This document shows positions 1 through 5,567 of a DNA stretch of 15,053 nt, piece after piece. The position numbers and the translations under genes were made by a program. The first letter of the stretch is position 1. Each line of letters starts with the position of its first letter. Under the pieces are notes generated by a model that made no database searches, was not told the DNA's origin, and saw only the letters and a program-made list of their open reading frames with translations. The stretch lies in contig JALUAR010000111.1 of the NCBI GenBank assembly GCA_027050975.1, positions 1 to 15,053 of the forward strand, in the 5' to 3' direction. Origin of the DNA: Thermodesulfovibrio sp. (GTDB taxonomy: Bacteria > Nitrospirota > Thermodesulfovibrionia > Thermodesulfovibrionales > JdFR-85).

Positions 1-215
1 GCCATAACAGAGACCACTATATGGGATGCCGAACAGATGGAGCATATCCTGGAGACTATTGTGGGAACCTCTGAGAAGTGTCTGCCAACAATCAGTTTCT
101 CAAACAACCTTGGTGGGGTAAGGATATCCAGTCTGATTGACTGGAGTTCACGGCTCTTTATCTTTACCTCAATCCTTCCGTGACCTTCCACCCTTGATAT
201 AAGTGCTTCCTTCAT
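1..215 (-). CDS. hydA: [NiFe] hydrogenase large (alpha) subunit, group 3b type, 5' part only
   Basis: This is the N-terminal part (about 71 residues) of the catalytic large subunit, which holds the Ni-Fe site; the rest lies beyond the left edge. The reverse-strand translation starts MKEALISRVEGHGRIEV. RVEGHG is the usual N-terminal signature of large subunits. Near residues 57-66 is RICSICSASH, the L1 CxxC motif giving two of the four Ni-binding cysteines. Ser after the first Cys, instead of the more common Gly, is also seen in Pyrococcus-type group 3b enzymes. The ATG overlaps the hydD stop in ATGA, and GGAGAGG lies just upstream. The gene is last of hydB-G-D-A. The second Ni-binding CxxC and the C-terminal processing site cannot be seen here. 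Confidence 0.93.
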   Translation of the reverse strand, partial: MKEALISRVEGHGRIEVKIKSRELQSIRLDILTPPRLFEKLIVGRHFSEVPTIVSRICSICSASHIVVSVM

Positions 216-943
216 CTGTGCCTCTCCCAGAAGAGATCGAGTCTCTTTTTGATTTCCCTTTCACTTAACCCCAGCCTTCTGAATATCTCCATAAGGGACT
301 CCAGATTTGCATCATCATAGGGGCCGAAGCATCCGTCGCAGGGTCTGCCGAGGGAGGGTTGACGAGCTCCGCATCCGGCCCTTGTAATCGGACCGAGGCA
401 GGGCAGCCCTCTGTACCTCAGCAGGCACTCGTTTTCCCTCATCTTGCACTCCATACAGACAGGATAGTTAGGCACCTCGGGCATTACTCCCTTAAGCAGG
501 TAGCCTACGCAGTGAAGGAAATACCTCTTCTCAATTGGACAGCCGGGTATCTCCAGGTCCACCTGTACCACATCCTTGAGCGGACGGGGAAATCCTATCT
601 TAAAGCCCTCTCCGCTTTCTGGATAGACATCCTTTAGCCATCCCCTTCTCTGTTTCGGTCCCCTTGCCACCACTCCACCTGTACATGCGCAGCTTCCTAT
701 GGCCACAAGGTATTTCACCTGTTTTCTCAGCTGCCTGACAAACCTGGCCTCATCTGCCTGTGTTATCGCACCCTCTACAAAGGCGATATCAGGCTTTTTC
801 CCTGTCGATGGCATTGCCACATTAAGGTCAACAACATCGACTATCTCTAACAGTTTCAGCAGGTCCTCTTCCAGGTTCGTTATCTCAAGGATATCACCTG
901 AGCATGATGTCAATGAATAAAATCCGACTTTTGGCTTCTCCAT
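212..943 (-). CDS. hydD: [NiFe] hydrogenase small (delta) subunit with Fe-S clusters
   Basis: This 243-residue protein is the electron-transfer small subunit that passes electrons from the Ni-Fe site to HydG and HydB. The N-terminal flavodoxin-like half shows TSCSGD (C14), FVEGAI (55-60), GSCACTGG (C85, C87) and IPGCP (C135), the proximal-cluster region. The second half has C163, C166, C173, C182, C191, C202 and C205 in the order typical of the two further [4Fe-4S] clusters. Two expected cysteines are absent: position 17 is Asp where CxGC is usual, and position 195 is Gln where a CxxxC pair is usual. The reverse-strand codons are GAT and CAA. Whether this is a clade trait or a real change in cluster ligation is unknown. 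The AGGCAGG upstream of the ATG overlaps the hydG stop; the 3' end overlaps hydA by 4 nt. Confidence 0.92.
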   Translation of the reverse strand: MEKPKVGFYSLTSCSGDILEITNLEEDLLKLLEIVDVVDLNVAMPSTGKKPDIAFVEGAITQADEARFVRQLRKQVKYLVAIGSCACTGGVVARGPKQRRGWLKDVYPESGEGFKIGFPRPLKDVVQVDLEIPGCPIEKRYFLHCVGYLLKGVMPEVPNYPVCMECKMRENECLLRYRGLPCLGPITRAGCGARQPSLGRPCDGCFGPYDDANLESLMEIFRRLGLSEREIKKRLDLFWERHR

Positions 944-954
944 CTTTCGCCTGC

Positions 955-1779
955 CTAAAAGATCTCGGGTAGATTTATTGCATCCCAGTAGGTAAATATA
1001 GGACCGTCCACACAGGTATACTTATGTCCTACCACGCAGTGTCCACACTTGCCCATGCCGCACTCCATCCTTCTTTCCAGAGACATATATATTTTGCCCT
1101 TTGAATATCCAAGGGAAAGGAGCTTGTTAAGAACAAATCTGTAAAAAACTGGTGGACCGCAAACAGCAACTGAGGTATCTTTCAAAGGCATTCTTACCCT
1201 CTCAAGGAGATCCGTTACTCTTCCTACATGGGCATTCCATGGCTGCCCATAGGTGCTGTCAACCGTCAGCAGACAGTTTATGTCATTCCTGAGCACCAGA
1301 TTCTCCATCTCTCCCCTGAAAAGGATGTTTTCGGGAGATCTTGCTCCGTAGATAATATATATCTCTTTAAAGGCATCCCTCCTCCACAGGGCATAACGGA
1401 TGAGCGACCTCAGTGGTGCTATTCCAAGGCCACCGGCAATAATCAACAGATTTCCGCCTAACATCTGTTCAACAGGGTATCCGTTACCATAAGGGCCTCT
1501 GATTCCCACCTTGCTGTTTTCCTCCAGATTATGCAGCACCGTTGTCACTCTGCCGGCCTTTCTGACACAGAGCTCTATAAAACCCTTCTCGTCTGGGCCT
1601 GATGTAATCGATATGGGAGCCTCGCCCACTCCGAAGATGCTTAGCATAACAAACTGGCCTGGCCTGAAACCGAACCCCTCCCTCTTCAGTTCATTGTCAA
1701 AAATAAACCTGAAAAGGCTATGGTGGGGGTCAAGGTATCTCTTCTCAACAAGTGTTGCCATCTCAGGGACAAGACTCAT
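955..1779 (-). CDS. hydG: Hydrogenase gamma subunit, FAD/NAD(P)-binding with [2Fe-2S]
   Basis: This 274-residue diaphorase subunit exchanges electrons between NAD(P)H and the hydrogenase Fe-S chain. It belongs to the ferredoxin-NADP reductase superfamily, with the PyrK-like arrangement. Visible parts are FRPGQFVML (38-46) and APISITS (54-60) for flavin binding, IAGGLGIAPLRSL (114-126) as the nucleotide-binding loop, GARSPENILF (145-154) and VCGPP (206-210). The C-terminal [2Fe-2S] motif is C240-x4-C245-x2-C248-x7-C256. The length matches the Pyrococcus gamma subunit. The ATG overlaps the hydB stop by 4 nt, with AGGAGG 8 nt upstream, so translation is probably coupled to hydB. Whether NADH or NADPH is preferred cannot be judged from sequence by eye. 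Confidence 0.94.
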   Translation of the reverse strand: MSLVPEMATLVEKRYLDPHHSLFRFIFDNELKREGFGFRPGQFVMLSIFGVGEAPISITSGPDEKGFIELCVRKAGRVTTVLHNLEENSKVGIRGPYGNGYPVEQMLGGNLLIIAGGLGIAPLRSLIRYALWRRDAFKEIYIIYGARSPENILFRGEMENLVLRNDINCLLTVDSTYGQPWNAHVGRVTDLLERVRMPLKDTSVAVCGPPVFYRFVLNKLLSLGYSKGKIYMSLERRMECGMGKCGHCVVGHKYTCVDGPIFTYWDAINLPEIF

Positions 1780-2789
1780 TCCCTTATCCTCCTCACCACC
1801 TCAACCATATCTATACCAGCAGGACATGTCTCGCTACAACGGCCGCATCCGGTGCATGTGGCCCTGCCCTGCATCTCGGCAAAGCCTATCTCTTTATGCA
1901 GATATCTGAACCTGAATCTTGCAGCCCTGTCTTCACGGAAATTATGGCCTCCTGCAACAAGGGCATAATCCTTCCTCATGCATGCATCCCACCGCCTTAT
2001 CCTGTAAGATATCCCTTTTGTCAGATCTGTTGTATCATAGACATCAAAACACTGACATGTGGGGCAGACCATTATGCAGCTTCCGCAGAAGAGGCACCTC
2101 CTGCTGTACTCCTCCCACACCTCACTTTTATACTCAAGGGTCAGAAGATCGGCAAGATTGGTAATATCCATTATCCTGGTAAACATGGAATCCCTTTCCA
2201 TGATCCTCTTCTTGTACTCCACAACCTCCCTCTTTGTGGGGCTTTTGAAAAGATCGGATTTAAGGCGGATCAGGTCATCACCAAAGGCGGTGCGTACACT
2301 TACCATATAGACATCGTCAAGGGTGTAAAGGAAGATGTCATACACATCCTCTATAAAATCGGTATGCATTGATTTGCAAAGGCAGTACTTATCAGGCAGA
2401 CAACTGAGTCCAATAAATCCAACCTTCTCTCTCTTTCTCCAGTAGAAGCTGTCTCTGCCTCCGTAGGAGAATGCCTTATCCAGGATATTGATTCCATGCA
2501 GATCGCAAGGGTGAACTCCGAAGATTACTGTAAAGGATTCACTTTCTGAAGAAACAGAGAGTCCTTCTGTTTTTGTGTAAGAGAAAAGCGTCTCGGAAGG
2601 TGGGAAAAAGAAACGCTTCGGAGGTATGATGGTTCGGACAAACTCCAGGGCAACCTTCGAGAAATCGGTATATTCCCTGAAGATGTATGTGCTTTTCCCC
2701 TTTTTCTCGGGAACAATCAACCTGCACTCATCACTAACAGCCTCTAAAAATTCCTTCAGTCTACTCTTTTCGATAGTGAGAAAAATCAT
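1776..2789 (-). CDS. hydB: Hydrogenase beta subunit, double [4Fe-4S] ferredoxin-like
   Basis: This is the electron-carrying beta subunit of a group 3b hydrogenase (sulfhydrogenase), about 337 residues. The family signature GVHPCDLHG is present, followed by a CLPDKYCLC cysteine cluster. Two ferredoxin motifs lie near the C-terminus: CLFCGSCIMVCPTC and CTGCGRCSETCP. RRWDAC and VAGGHNFR between them are also family hallmarks. I chose the ATG at 2789 because AAAGG lies 4 nt upstream and the resulting N-terminus (MIFLTIEKS) lines up with Pyrococcus HydB. An in-frame ATG at 2822 would add 11 residues, but it has no ribosome binding site and lies within a heptamer repeat. It is first gene of the hydBGDA operon and overlaps hydG by 4 nt. 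Confidence 0.93.
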   Translation of the reverse strand: MIFLTIEKSRLKEFLEAVSDECRLIVPEKKGKSTYIFREYTDFSKVALEFVRTIIPPKRFFFPPSETLFSYTKTEGLSVSSESESFTVIFGVHPCDLHGINILDKAFSYGGRDSFYWRKREKVGFIGLSCLPDKYCLCKSMHTDFIEDVYDIFLYTLDDVYMVSVRTAFGDDLIRLKSDLFKSPTKREVVEYKKRIMERDSMFTRIMDITNLADLLTLEYKSEVWEEYSRRCLFCGSCIMVCPTCQCFDVYDTTDLTKGISYRIRRWDACMRKDYALVAGGHNFREDRAARFRFRYLHKEIGFAEMQGRATCTGCGRCSETCPAGIDMVEVVRRIRE

Positions 2790-2819
2790 TTTGCCTTTCA
2801 CAGGAAGGTGCGAATATGT

Positions 2820-2854
2820 CATTTAGCATTTTACATTTACCATTTCTCATTTAA
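2820..2854. repeat. Five tandem phased 7-bp repeats (CATTTNN) in the hydB leader
   Basis: Five consecutive heptamers each begin CATTT on the plus strand: CATTTAG, CATTTTA, CATTTAC, CATTTCT, CATTTAA. On the transcribed (minus) sense each reads NNAAATG, so the predicted hydB leader RNA carries five AUGs 7 nt apart in all three frames. None has a ribosome binding site. One (at 2836) is immediately followed by UAA; another (at 2843) meets UAA just before the AUG at 2822. The function is unknown. Possibilities include iterated protein-binding sites, a slippage-prone switch, or chance AT-rich repetition. Confidence 0.8.
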
Positions 2855-2881
2855 TATCTGATAACATCTGATTTTGATTTT

Positions 2882-2910
2882 AGCATACCAGAAATCGAAA
2901 GAATTTACAA
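2882..2910 (-). promoter_or_regulatory. Candidate sigma70-type promoter of the hydBGDA operon
   Basis: Read on the minus strand, TTGTAA (2905-2910) and TATGCT (2882-2887) are separated by exactly 17 nt. Transcription would start near 2875 and give a leader of about 85 nt that includes the heptamer repeats. The receiver gene upstream points the same way and no hairpin-plus-U-run terminator is seen between them, so read-through from it is also possible. Confidence 0.5.
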
Positions 2911-2960
2911 TTATCCAACTCCAGATATGACTATAACGAACAACTGAATTTGGGGATTCT

Positions 2961-3371
2961 TTAGTTTCCCATCATATACCAGGGACGTTCCGTGGGATTG
3001 TTAAGTCCGGTAAGTCTGCTAATGTTATCTATTAACTGCTGAATGGTTATCGGCCTGACAATAACTCCGTGAACCGTTTTGTCTTTGATAAAACCGATTA
3101 TATCATCCTTTTTTGCTCCCGAAGAGACTATCAGAATAATCTTTGCGTTCGGAGCAGACTGACGAAACTCTTTCAATGTTTCCAGATTGGACCGTCCATT
3201 CAGCATCGAGTCAATAATGATAATGTCAGGTTGCTCATTCGTCAGGGCCTTCTTCATGTCGTCCAGCTTATCGAACTGTCTTCTCACGACTCCTGTGCTA
3301 AACTCTAAAAGGGCCATTGTTACGGGATTCTGAATGTCTCGCTGAACACATACAAAGACAGACCTGCTCAA
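2961..3371 (-). CDS. Stand-alone receiver-domain protein, partly degenerate
   Basis: This 136-residue protein is a response-regulator receiver (CheY-like) domain with no output domain. DIIIIDSML (D54 by count) fits the phospho-accepting strand end, and ILIVSS fits the strand carrying the conserved Ser/Thr. Two usual features are altered. The acidic pair after the first strand is replaced by QR (VCVQRD), and the conserved Lys before Pro is Arg (VRPI). It may therefore bind Mg2+ or phosphate poorly and act as a pseudo-receiver. The start is TTG, chosen because a full AGGAGG sits 7 nt upstream and no competing start is close. It lies upstream of hydB in the same direction with a 171-nt gap. A link to hydrogenase control is only a guess from position. 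Confidence 0.8.
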   Translation of the reverse strand: MSRSVFVCVQRDIQNPVTMALLEFSTGVVRRQFDKLDDMKKALTNEQPDIIIIDSMLNGRSNLETLKEFRQSAPNAKIILIVSSGAKKDDIIGFIKDKTVHGVIVRPITIQQLIDNISRLTGLNNPTERPWYMMGN

Positions 3372-3505
3372 CTCAATCCCTCCTGTTAAGCATATTGGTG
3401 GTTCGGAATCTTTCCAGCCCTGTTATTACTTATCGACAGATACTCTGAAATCTTTAGCCCGGAATTCCATTTTCTACGGTTTTGTTCTTCTGAAAAAATC
3501 GTGCT

Positions 3506-3534
3506 AAAATAAATGCAAAGGGTACAAAAGTCTA
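3506..3534 (-). promoter_or_regulatory. Weak candidate promoter for the receiver gene
   Basis: On the minus strand TAGACT (3529-3534) and TATTTT (3506-3511) are 17 nt apart, each matching 4 of 6 consensus bases. A start near 3500 would give a leader of about 130 nt. This is only moderately better than chance in AT-rich DNA. Confidence 0.25.
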
Positions 3535-3537
3535 TAC

Positions 3538-3572
3538 CACCGCCTTATTCAGCCTGACTGAATGAATCGGTG
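3538..3572. other. Two-tier inverted repeat between divergent promoters
   Basis: CACCG (3538-3542) pairs with CGGTG (3568-3572). Inside it ATTCAG (3547-3552) pairs with CTGAAT (3558-3563) around a CCTGA loop. The two stems are separated by a symmetrical 4 x 4 nt internal loop. No U-run follows on either strand, so a terminator is unlikely. It lies just upstream of both candidate promoters and could be an operator. Confidence 0.45.
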
Positions 3573-3583
3573 ATTTCGGCTCC

Positions 3584-3613
3584 TTGACTTTGTGTTGCAC
3601 ATTTGTTTATTAA
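3584..3613 (+). promoter_or_regulatory. Candidate promoter of the chaperone-HAMP-peptidase operon
   Basis: TTGACT (3584-3589) is a 5-of-6 match to a sigma70 -35 box. It is followed after 17 or 18 nt by TTATTA (3607-3612) or TATTAA (3608-3613). The predicted start is near 3620, about 48 nt before the GTG start codon. Confidence 0.45.
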
Positions 3614-3667
3614 TATAACCTGACATTACTGTCCGGTAAAAATTTAATAAAACCCCAATAGAGGGCA

Positions 3668-4426
3668 GTGGGTATTAATTTTGATATGAGATATCTGTTT
3701 TATATAATTGGAATTATTGCCGCTGTAACAATTGTGGTGTTTGGCTATACCTTAAAGAAGCCAAAAGCCCCTCCCGAGGATGCCGCCATAATAATCAATA
3801 ACAGGGTTATCACAAAGAAGGAACTCGAAAAGATCCAGCAGTACAGCCTTCCTTATATTGAGAATCAACAGGAGCTAATCAATTCCGTTATCACCAGGGA
3901 GCTTCTTATCCAGGAAGCAAAAAAGGCAGGGATAGACAGGGAGGAGGCATTCAGAAGGTCAATCCAGAACTTTTACGAACAGTCTCTGATTAAAAACCTG
4001 CTGGACAGGAAATTCTCATCAATTAATATAGAGATTACCGAGGATGAGATAAAGGCTATGATAGAAGCACAGAACAAGAGACTATTGTTAAGGATTGGCA
4101 GATATCCGACCCTCAGGGAGGCGGAACAGGCTGATATCGACAGCATCACACCAAAGACTGTCTCATTCAGGAAGCTGGCAGAACCTGTGCAGTACAGACT
4201 CATACCTCTTAAAGAAGGTAAAAGGATTGGACCTTTCCGGCTGGACAGTGATTTTGTGGTAATAAAGATAGAAAGGATAGAGGAGATTCCAGGGCTAAGG
4301 ATTTCGGAAAAAAAGGCGGAAGAGATCAGAGATCGGCTTAGAGACATAAAAAGAAACATAATGATCGAGGAGTGGATAGACAGGTTGAGGTCAGAGGCCA
4401 GGGTGATTGTCAACCCAGGGAGGTGA
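3668..4426 (+). CDS. Membrane-anchored SurA/PpiC-like chaperone
   Basis: This 252-residue protein has one N-terminal membrane helix (about residues 8-27) and a periplasmic part resembling the N-terminal chaperone domain of SurA/PrsA/EpsD-type proteins. NNRVITKKELEKI (44-56), INSVITRELLIQEAKKAGI (71-89) and a helical stretch ending ITEDEI (123-128) are the familiar pattern. Residues about 140-205 sit where a parvulin domain should be but are short and lack a recognisable catalytic core, so isomerase activity is doubtful. A charged C-terminal helix (211-243) follows. The start is uncertain: GTG at 3668 has GAGGG only 2 nt upstream, and an ATG at 3686 has no ribosome binding site. It is first gene of a plus-strand trio. 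EpsD-family members often sit near exopolysaccharide genes, as here. Confidence 0.75.
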   Translation: MGINFDMRYLFYIIGIIAAVTIVVFGYTLKKPKAPPEDAAIIINNRVITKKELEKIQQYSLPYIENQQELINSVITRELLIQEAKKAGIDREEAFRRSIQNFYEQSLIKNLLDRKFSSINIEITEDEIKAMIEAQNKRLLLRIGRYPTLREAEQADIDSITPKTVSFRKLAEPVQYRLIPLKEGKRIGPFRLDSDFVVIKIERIEEIPGLRISEKKAEEIRDRLRDIKRNIMIEEWIDRLRSEARVIVNPGR

Positions 4427-4428
4427 GG

Positions 4429-5019
4429 ATGCAGAGAAAGTGGCGGAGAAGAAACTATTTCATAAAGAAGGATATGCAGGGAAGATACATGTTTTTATTC
4501 TTCCTCTTTGTGCTTTTAGGCAGTATTATATTCACAGCCATATTCAGCCTCCTTGCATATAACACACTCACCATTGTTTATGATGATTATACCCTTCGTA
4601 TAGATAACACTCCCATGGCACTTATAAAGGAAATCCTCAAGGCACACTGGCTCTTCATTCTTACCGGTGGTGTTGTGGTGGTTGTTATCTCAATGTTTCT
4701 GACTCACCGGGTTGCGGGGCCGATGTACAGGTTTGAAAAGACCATTGATGATTTGTGCAGGGGAAATCTAAACTTCAGCGTGAGGCTTCGCAAACATGAC
4801 GAGGGCAAGGAACTTGCGGAAAAACTCAATGCCCTCCTTGAAATCTACTCATCCAGACTAAAGGAGATCAAGGCCCTGTCCGATAATATTTATCAGAGGC
4901 TGAGAAAGGCTGCCGAAGAGGAGGATGATTCAAAAAGAAAGGCTCTTATAGAGGAAGCTGTCAGGTTGCACGAGGAACTGAAAGAGAGGCTTAGCTTCTT
5001 CAGGACTGAAGATCAATAA
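4429..5019 (+). CDS. Two-TM HAMP-domain protein without output domain
   Basis: This protein has 196 residues from the ATG at 4429, which follows the upstream stop by 2 nt and has GGGAGGTG just before it. The N-terminus is basic and cytoplasmic (RKWRRRNYFIKK). TM1 is about 20-43, a short periplasmic loop of about 30 residues follows, and TM2 is about 73-93. A HAMP domain follows directly, with the characteristic Pro (AGPMYRFEKTI, about 96-106). The remainder to about 192 is charged and likely coiled coil. No histidine kinase, cyclase or chemotaxis signalling module follows. Such short TM-HAMP proteins are often annotated as chemotaxis-like, but no function can be assigned. It may pass a periplasmic or membrane state to a partner through its coiled coil. 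A longer reading frame from 4372 would overlap the chaperone gene and lacks support. Confidence 0.8.
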   Translation: MQRKWRRRNYFIKKDMQGRYMFLFFLFVLLGSIIFTAIFSLLAYNTLTIVYDDYTLRIDNTPMALIKEILKAHWLFILTGGVVVVVISMFLTHRVAGPMYRFEKTIDDLCRGNLNFSVRLRKHDEGKELAEKLNALLEIYSSRLKEIKALSDNIYQRLRKAAEEEDDSKRKALIEEAVRLHEELKERLSFFRTEDQ

Positions 5020-5045
5020 AGATCGCTTTCCATTACTTTGCTGTG

Positions 5046-5567
5046 ATGAAATATTCCTTCCTTATAATTTTAATGATCTTGGTGTTTCCCCTGCCACTGT
5101 GGGCACTGGAGATGTCAACCCGGTATGTTACCATCCAGTATGAGTACGAGGAGCAGCTGCTCAGATTCAATGACGAAATCATCCTTGGTAGTCTTTCCTA
5201 TCTTATGCAAGGCAGAAAGGCTCTCACCATTGATGAGGAGGTAAGGAATAAGGTTGATGTAATTGTTGAGAGGGTCGAGTCCATACTGGAGATGTATCCC
5301 CGGAAACTCCGGTTCAGGATAGTTCTCCTGGACAATGCAAAGGAGGTTCAGAGAGTCTACAGAGAGATGTATGGCAGAGATTCTATGTTCATTGCCTTTT
5401 ACTCCCCAAAGAAAAAGACCGTCTATCTTTCGGTTCGGGATATTGAGTTAACAGTGCTGGCCCATGAACTGGCCCATGTTATAATAGACTCCTATTATAA
5501 TGCCGTTACCCCTGTAAAGATACACGAGGTGCTGGCACAGTATGTAACGGAACATCTTGAGGACTGA
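5046..5567 (+). CDS. Small secreted HExxH zinc metallopeptidase
   Basis: This protein of about 173 residues begins with a typical signal peptide (KYSFLIILMILVFPLPLWA) ending near AxA-like LWALE. The zinc motif HELAH lies near residues 140-144. About 17 residues later comes IHEVLAQY, whose Glu is a good third ligand and resembles the E-G-L-A-x-Y pattern of peptidase-MA-like gluzincins. The segment before it (KKKTVYLSVRD) resembles the edge strand of these folds. The protein is short for an independent protease, so it may be a minimal domain or a zinc protein acting on a peptidoglycan or lipoprotein partner. GTG at 5043 sits directly before the ATG; neither has a clear ribosome binding site. 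It ends the plus-strand trio, and its stop abuts the stop of the convergent gene. Confidence 0.82.
   Translation: MKYSFLIILMILVFPLPLWALEMSTRYVTIQYEYEEQLLRFNDEIILGSLSYLMQGRKALTIDEEVRNKVDVIVERVESILEMYPRKLRFRIVLLDNAKEVQRVYREMYGRDSMFIAFYSPKKKTVYLSVRDIELTVLAHELAHVIIDSYYNAVTPVKIHEVLAQYVTEHLED

Larger units (their letters stand above)
3372..3667. other. Divergent intergenic region
   Basis: This gap of about 296 bp separates the receiver gene (minus) from the chaperone operon (plus). It holds no convincing gene. It contains a weak minus-strand promoter candidate, a two-tier hairpin at 3538-3572, and a plus-strand promoter candidate with a good -35 box. Confidence 0.7.

Noticed and set aside
1752..2372. 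Open frame of 206 codons on the plus strand
   Set aside because: It lies antisense to hydB and hydG, which have clear family motifs. The translation is rich in Cys, His and Pro and shows no domain.
2820..2854. Mini CRISPR array
   Set aside because: The units are only 7 bp with 2 variable bases and no spacers, and no cas gene is nearby.
3490..3600. Possible c-di-GMP or other riboswitch in the divergent gap
   Set aside because: GC-rich stems and a GCAAAG string were seen, but the conserved core and pairing of GEMM-type riboswitches could not be matched on either strand.
3973..4413. Minus-strand open frame of 146 codons, Ser/Leu/Ile rich
   Set aside because: Its composition is typical of the complement of a Lys/Glu-rich gene; the plus-strand chaperone gene explains the region.
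4372..4428. N-terminal extension of the HAMP protein from an ATG at 4372
   Set aside because: It overlaps the end of the chaperone gene by 55 nt and lacks a ribosome binding site; the ATG at 4429 has a good one and a normal membrane-protein N-terminus.
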